From LMUY01 sp965198565 (GTDB taxonomy: Bacteria; Pseudomonadota; Alphaproteobacteria; Acetobacterales; Acetobacteraceae), in assembly GCA_965198565.1 (NCBI GenBank), contig OZ240665.1, forward strand, positions 4,588,001 to 4,652,000: a stretch of 64,000 nucleotides of DNA, read 5' to 3'. The notes below the pieces were generated by a model that worked only from the letters and a program-made list of their open reading frames with translations, was not told where the DNA came from and searched no databases. Made by a program: the position numbers and the translations under genes. Shown here piece after piece: positions 59,754-64,000 of the stretch (its first letter is position 1; the number at the start of each line of letters is the position of its first letter).

Positions 59754-60047
59754 CTATTCGACGGTTTGCATAGATTGGCGATGCGCCACGATGGGCGTGA
59801 TTATGTCTGCGACCAGCGCCTTGTGGAGGGGATGCGCCTGGTAGGTGTGCCAGGCATCCTCGCTCTCGAGCGTGGCAACGAGAAGATAGTCCGGGTTGCC
59901 GGATCGCAGGCCGAGGTCAGGGCCGCACTGAAGTGAGACCAGTCCGGGGATTTTCCCGCGCATCGCATGAATGGCCGACGTCAACTCGTCCAGCTGCTGC
60001 GAGGTTACGCCGGCCTGCCAGGTGAACATGACGGCGTGAAGGATCAT
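59754..60047 (-). CDS. Dabb (stress-responsive alpha/beta-barrel) protein
   Basis: 97 residues starting MILHAVMFTWQAGVTSQQLD. A dimeric alpha/beta-barrel (Dabb) fold with a GKIPGLVSLQCGPD middle strand, LLVATLESEDAWHTYQAHPL and the terminal HKALV. Such proteins are small dimers in catabolic or secondary-metabolism clusters, sometimes acting as cyclases or isomerases. Its start overlaps the hydroxylase stop (ATGA), so the two are translationally coupled. Confidence 0.85.
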   Translation of the reverse strand: MILHAVMFTWQAGVTSQQLDELTSAIHAMRGKIPGLVSLQCGPDLGLRSGNPDYLLVATLESEDAWHTYQAHPLHKALVADIITPIVAHRQSMQTVE

Positions 60048-61723
60048 GTCACCAACTCCCTGAACGAGGCTTTGCCGAGCAGTGTCGGCAACAGGTCGGG
60101 AAGGTCGCCGGACCGTGACGGAGGGATGATGGCGGCCACATGACCGTCAGGCCGCAACAGGATTGCAGCCCCTTCAGCCAGACCTGCAAACCTGCGCAGC
60201 GAACCATTTGGATCGGTGAAATCCACTCCCTCAACGACCACTTTCAAGGGAATGCCCGATGCTAATCCGGCGTTCTGCAAACCGTGTGCGTGGCGTTTCC
60301 CTACCAGCAAGGTAAAGCCTTGACCGTCGAGCAGGTCCAGCAGCGGGATTATTGTTTCGCCCTGCTTCAGCCATGCATGAGGCATGCGCCCGCCGACGAG
60401 CAGTCGTGGCCTGAAGTCAGAAACATCCGCGTCGTCGTCCGCCTCCGCGCCATACACGAAGCCGAGTTGCAGGGCGAGACTGTCGAAATGTTCGCGCTGG
60501 TTGGCAATTTGCTGTTGAATGTCGGCCTGCGCCGCCGGATCGCGGAGCCGATGCATTAGGCCGGCAGCATCGTCCGCAGTGTCGGATTTAAGCGCCATTT
60601 GGAGGTTGAGGATGCGATGTGCGTTCTTGTAGCTCTGTGCCGAGTTGGTCATTGCCACCGCGTGACGCTCAGTGTGGTAGCTGTCCAGGAGCTCATCGGA
60701 CGCCCAGCCCTGCTCCACTGCCGCAATCTTCCAGGCAAGGTTGTGCCCATCCTGCAAGCCGGTGTTCAGTCCCAGGCCGCCCGTGGGTGGAAAACGGTGT
60801 GCCGCATCGCCGACAAGAAACACTCGTCCCATGCGGTAGTGGTCTGCGACTTGCGACATCAGCGCCCACGGGAGCACGTGCTTGATCTCGAGCGCGTGGT
60901 CGGCCGTGCCGATCGCGTGGCGCAGGATCTGTTTGCATAGCTCAGGGGTGAAGCTCTCCCGCGGCGTCACCGCCGGGTCATGCGGGTAGAGCATGCACCA
61001 GCGGCTGCCGATGTCGTAGGCGATTAGGACGCCGGTATGGGGCGGCTGCATGATCCAGTATAGGATACCGGGCCGATTGCCCACCACGTCGCGCAAATTG
61101 GCTTCGAAGTGGATTGTGATGAAGGCTTGCGATGCGATGTCGCCGATCATCTCAATGCCGAGCTCACGTCGCACGACGCTGCCTGCCCCGTCGGCCGCGA
61201 TCAGGTAGCGCGTGGTCAGCGCAGTCCGCTCACCCGTCGCCACGTCCTCAATCAGCGAGGTCACCGTGTCGTCAGTTTGTTCGCAGCCAGCCCAGGAGAA
61301 CCCGCGCCGCAGCTCAATGAGTGACGAACGCGCCACTTCCTCGAGCAGAACATCCTCAAACAAGGGTTGAGCCAAGTTGATCAGGGGCGTCGGGGTCAGC
61401 TCCAGTACTTGCTCATCCTGCCGCTCGTAGGGCATGACGCCGATTTCTTCACCCGCCAAAGTGGTGACGAACCGGACCCAGCCGCCATCCTCGGAGGGTG
61501 TGGCGCGACGCTTTAATGCCGCCATATCGAGGCCGATCGAGCGGCAAATTTCCAGCGATCGCGGATTAAGGGCATGGGCTTTGGGCGCGCCATGCCGTGT
61601 GGTGAACCGCTCAATGACTGTCGAACACACACCATGCCGGGCAAGGATCACGGCGGCCATCAGGCCTACCGGACCTGCGCCGACAACGAGCACAGTCGAA
61701 CGGCCGGCAGTGTCTTCTTGCAT
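60044..61723 (-). CDS. FAD-dependent aromatic hydroxylase (PHBH fold, MhpA/PcpB-like)
   Basis: 559 residues. FAD-binding motifs are all present: GxGxxG in TVLVVGAGPVGLMAA (about 14-19), the DG motif in LIAADGAGSVVRREL, and GD in GRVFLVGDAAHRFPPTGGLG with LNTGLQDGHNLAWKIA. The C-terminal thioredoxin-like domain (about 420-559, RLLVGGRMPHAWL, FTLLVGKRHAHGL) is that of phenol/3-hydroxyphenylpropionate hydroxylases. Role: NAD(P)H-dependent ortho-hydroxylation giving the catechol for the downstream dioxygenase. First gene of the catabolic operon, with a putative promoter module 34 nt upstream. Confidence 0.93.
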   Translation of the reverse strand: MQEDTAGRSTVLVVGAGPVGLMAAVILARHGVCSTVIERFTTRHGAPKAHALNPRSLEICRSIGLDMAALKRRATPSEDGGWVRFVTTLAGEEIGVMPYERQDEQVLELTPTPLINLAQPLFEDVLLEEVARSSLIELRRGFSWAGCEQTDDTVTSLIEDVATGERTALTTRYLIAADGAGSVVRRELGIEMIGDIASQAFITIHFEANLRDVVGNRPGILYWIMQPPHTGVLIAYDIGSRWCMLYPHDPAVTPRESFTPELCKQILRHAIGTADHALEIKHVLPWALMSQVADHYRMGRVFLVGDAAHRFPPTGGLGLNTGLQDGHNLAWKIAAVEQGWASDELLDSYHTERHAVAMTNSAQSYKNAHRILNLQMALKSDTADDAAGLMHRLRDPAAQADIQQQIANQREHFDSLALQLGFVYGAEADDDADVSDFRPRLLVGGRMPHAWLKQGETIIPLLDLLDGQGFTLLVGKRHAHGLQNAGLASGIPLKVVVEGVDFTDPNGSLRRFAGLAEGAAILLRPDGHVAAIIPPSRSGDLPDLLPTLLGKASFRELVT

Positions 61724-61756
61724 TTTCTTAAATCCGCTGGCCGGTCACATCAGACC

Positions 61757-61798
61757 TGAGGGGTATCTCATTAGTTGATCCGCGTCAACTTAGAAGGT
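61757..61798 (-). promoter_or_regulatory. Promoter/operator module of the aromatic hydroxylase operon
   Basis: On the minus strand: a TTGACG-type -35, then 16 nt, then an ATAC-containing -10, followed by an inverted TGAG-N6-CTCA half-site pair (TGAGATACCCCTCA). The same module recurs at 63919-63954. It lies 34 nt before the hydroxylase ATG. Confidence 0.6.
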
Positions 61799-61847
61799 GG
61801 ACTCGTCTACCAATAAGCGTATTGGACTGACCTGCATTGCCACTGAC

Positions 61848-61965
61848 CTCCGTCATCGCCATGAGCACTTACGACGGTGCGACCCTGGGGCGACCCTGCG
61901 TAGCACGCACGGTGCAGCCCCCTAGATTGCCGCGGAGCAGGCAACTCGCAATGACGGCTGGAGCT
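61848..61965. repeat. Dispersed inverted repeat of the CGTCATTGCGAG type
   Basis: Starts CTCCGTCATCGCCATGAG and ends GGCAACTCGCAATGACGG, the same dispersed repeat type as at 29262-29365. Noncoding; it occupies most of the gap between the porin stop and the hydroxylase promoter. Confidence 0.6.
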
Positions 61966-61983
61966 AGATGTCAGCCCGTCTCC

Positions 61984-63564
61984 TCAGAACCAGACGAAGA
62001 GGTTGACTAAGGCGTTTAAAGCGCTGCCGGTGCCTGCAATGGGGCCAGTACCCTTGGTGTAGGTGACGACGGTTGGATTATCGGTATAAGACACACCGAA
62101 ATTGAGCGTGGTACCCGGCAGCACATGCGCACTGTAGGCGATCGTGTATGTGTCGGCGCCGCCATGTGTGGGTAGCCCAAAGCTGTTGGCCAAGTGAATT
62201 GCGTCTGGACTGTAGACGTTACGATTTACAATCGCGCTAAGCAGGTCGACCGGACGGCCCGGAATTAGACCGAAGCCATAGAGGCGGGCCTCATAATACT
62301 GGCTAAATACATTGAAATAGGAAGGCGAGTCCATAACCGTAAAACCAGCATAGAGACCTTGGAAGGCAGTACGAGGGCTTGGCCTGAGTTGTATAAGCTG
62401 ACGATCAACAAGGAAATAAAGCCCGTAATTGTTTGGATGCCGTATTCCGGTTTGAATGTCAGTGTATCGACTCGAGGTATAGTTCGCAGCGCCACGGATC
62501 CAAGTGCCCATGTTACCTGGCGTAGCAAATCGGCGATATCCTAGCTCGTCAATCACAAAAACACCAGAGTTGCTGACTTTGAAGTCAACGCCATTTGGAT
62601 TCTGCAAACGCTCGACTGTTACTCCGTCCGGGCTGAGCGCCCGCTGCACCCCGACCTTGTCGTAGAAGAAGTCTGGCAAGTTAAACTTGACGTTGACCCC
62701 AAGTGAGGGGAACCCGCCAAGGTTTTGTCCCTCTTCAAACGGAACTGCCGCGCTTACGCCGAAAATTCCGCTGGCCAAATTCCCGCCGACCTGAGTTCCT
62801 AGAAATTCCAAATTGTTGCTGAGATAACCGGCTTTGATTTCGACTTTCTTGTCAAACGCCGTTTGATACCAACTCGCTTCGGCAACTCCAAATCCGTTTG
62901 GTGAGGCTGGATTCCAGTTGTTCGAGACAAAGTATGCGCCCACTGTGATCTGACCATCAGGTATCCCGTAACGGCGAAGATCATAGTTGAAGAAAAAGGC
63001 GTTTTGCGACGCGAAGGTTGGAAGCTGGCCTTCATATTGCTCTTGCTTGCTGTTGCCTGGTAGCGCGCTGTTTACGCCCGGCGGATGGCCGTGATTGAGC
63101 ACGTTGTCTTCGAACGTGGTTTCAGCAAAGCCAACCCAACTTATGCCGAGATCAGCCATGGCACGGCGTAGGCCAAAAGCACCTTGATCCACAGTGTCAT
63201 TCGCGCTTGGAAACGGGAAAATCCACCCTCTTACCTTTAACGTGTCGGCGAGAGCATTCGGATCTTGCGGCAGCGGTGGTGCCGGATTAATTGTGTATCT
63301 CCCTCCCACTCCCCCGCCGCTTGCGCCTCCAACCGGTGGCGTTGCAATTTGAGGTCCAGTTTGTGAGCTTGGCGACACCGCTGTGGCGGAGGTCCCAGTC
63401 TGCGCCACCTGTATACCAGTGTTGTCGATGGCCGGGTCGGCGAAGACTGGAGTGACAAACGTTCCCACTGCTGCCAAGGCTAGGGCGAATAAGGCTTTTG
63501 AAGACATCGCGTTGGGGGAAGATAAGTCGCACTTAGAAGTGGGATCGTTTGCTGCGCTTTTCAT
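61984..63564 (-). CDS. OprB-type carbohydrate/aromatic-acid selective porin
   Basis: 526 residues. A signal peptide (SSKALFALALAAVGTFVTPVFADP) lies behind a 19-residue leader. The strong AGAGGA before ATG 63564 supports the longer start, while MSSKALF at residue 20 is the alternative. A low-complexity linker (Gly/Ala/Thr/Pro, about 45-105) precedes a beta-barrel with alternating strands (WVGFAETTFEDNV, FFFNYDLRRYGIPDGQI, GAYFVSNNWNPASPNGFG). The last residue is Phe preceded by Trp (LVNLFVWF), as required for outer-membrane insertion. OprB-type porins pass sugars, but in this context an aromatic substrate is possible. Confidence 0.88.
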   Translation of the reverse strand: MKSAANDPTSKCDLSSPNAMSSKALFALALAAVGTFVTPVFADPAIDNTGIQVAQTGTSATAVSPSSQTGPQIATPPVGGASGGGVGGRYTINPAPPLPQDPNALADTLKVRGWIFPFPSANDTVDQGAFGLRRAMADLGISWVGFAETTFEDNVLNHGHPPGVNSALPGNSKQEQYEGQLPTFASQNAFFFNYDLRRYGIPDGQITVGAYFVSNNWNPASPNGFGVAEASWYQTAFDKKVEIKAGYLSNNLEFLGTQVGGNLASGIFGVSAAVPFEEGQNLGGFPSLGVNVKFNLPDFFYDKVGVQRALSPDGVTVERLQNPNGVDFKVSNSGVFVIDELGYRRFATPGNMGTWIRGAANYTSSRYTDIQTGIRHPNNYGLYFLVDRQLIQLRPSPRTAFQGLYAGFTVMDSPSYFNVFSQYYEARLYGFGLIPGRPVDLLSAIVNRNVYSPDAIHLANSFGLPTHGGADTYTIAYSAHVLPGTTLNFGVSYTDNPTVVTYTKGTGPIAGTGSALNALVNLFVWF

Positions 63565-64000
63565 CGTTTCCTCTCGTGTAGCTTGTTTCCACTTAGTATT
63601 GTTTGTAGCCGGATTAAACGGATCCGCGGCGTCTTCGCGTTCCGCTCAGCATCGCGTCGACCTGGATTTCAGGGTCAGAACCATGCTTACGGCTGCCGGA
63701 CTTGATGTCAGCCGGCGAGCGTTCATCAAAGCCACTCATCTGATGGTTGATGAAGCCACCAATCCGATTGGGAGTAAGGACGTGGTTGAGCACCAATAAT
63801 ATCCCCCTACGCACCTTTTCACCGGGCGGCTCAGTTGCCCGGCATGAGATGTCTTGTCGCGTTTCACAGTTCGCGCGGACCCTGCCAATCTCAGGCGAAA
63901 TCCGAACGTTCTTCTAAGTGAGGCGTATCTCATTATGCAGGGTGGCGTCAACATTGCGTTACGACTTCAAGCACGCGCTAAAATTTTTAGTTGGCAGTGT
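63565..64000. other. Upstream region of the porin gene: no gene recognised
   Basis: Contains only the promoter-like module at 63919-63954. A plus-strand frame around 63672-63799 reads FRVRTMLTAAGLDVSRRAFI and ends in TAA. It is slightly protein-like and unidentified. Confidence 0.4.
63919..63954 (-). promoter_or_regulatory. Second copy of the promoter/operator module
   Basis: TGAGGCGTATCTCATTA differs from 61757-61773 at one of 17 bases, and GCGTCAAC follows after the same spacing within one nucleotide. On the minus strand it gives TTGACG, 16-17 nt, ATACG and a TGAG-N6-CTCA pair. It faces the porin gene, 355 nt away. Confidence 0.55.

Noticed and set aside
61800..61983. Possible small RNA between the porin and the hydroxylase operon
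   Set aside because: The region is explained by a dispersed inverted repeat found elsewhere. No promoter or terminator pair specific to an RNA was seen.

Overview
The window is a high-GC alphaproteobacterial chromosome segment, most likely from the Rhodospirillales/Acetobacteraceae. This is inferred from the gene families and their order: fliL-fliM-DUF6468-motE-cheY-cheZ, a CtrA regulator with a TTAA-N7-TTAA box, Alpha-type smc, and an adjacent speD/speE pair. No rRNA, tRNA or CRISPR array was seen.

Region 1 (1-29,230) is a conserved, well-packed chromosomal backbone. It holds a RutA-type pyrimidine monooxygenase with a downstream isochorismatase-fold amidohydrolase cut by the window edge, a zinc-ribbon/nucleotide-cyclase/AAA/TPR sensor followed by a phosphatase-like gene, a tandem-GNAT protein, two tandem aminotransferases separated by REP palindromes, and a speD-speE-potI polyamine group. 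A flagellar switch/motor/chemotaxis operon follows (fliL, fliM, DUF6468, motE, cheY, cheZ and a 988-residue periplasmic TPR protein). Then come a DsbA-like protein, smc, a DUF6311 membrane protein, a GT2 glycosyltransferase, a cupin, and a cytochrome b561/molybdopterin oxidoreductase pair. smc (frameshift) and DUF6311 (in-frame TGA) are both broken in this sequence.

Region 2 (29,430-53,330) is an insertion-sequence landscape. Complete or recognisable elements are IS1182, IS256 (two inverted copies), an IS110-type element, IS630, IS5/IS427 and IS6. Remnants of IS5, IS110, Tn3 and IS1182 lie among them. They interrupt or border an alpha/beta hydrolase, a quinone-oxidoreductase fragment, an intact transporter/AtuA operon (CitMHS-AtuA-AtuA C-terminal domain), the relic of a type IVB (DotA/TraY) conjugation system, a ctrA gene, an AraC relic, a CocE/NonD hydrolase and a SnoaL-like protein. 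Short tandem duplications with frame-breaking unit lengths (29 bp x3, 31 bp x2) are a recurrent lesion here.

Region 3 (53,400-64,000) is a catabolic cluster. It has methylmalonyl-CoA epimerase and mutase, a TetR regulator, an NmrA-like protein, an FAH-family hydrolase, an extradiol ring-cleavage dioxygenase, a Dabb protein, an FAD aromatic hydroxylase and an OprB-type porin. A plausible reading is aromatic uptake, hydroxylation, ring cleavage and hydrolysis, with propionyl-CoA-derived product passing through epimerase and mutase to succinyl-CoA. Near-identical promoter/operator-like modules upstream of the hydroxylase operon and at the right end of the window suggest common regulation.
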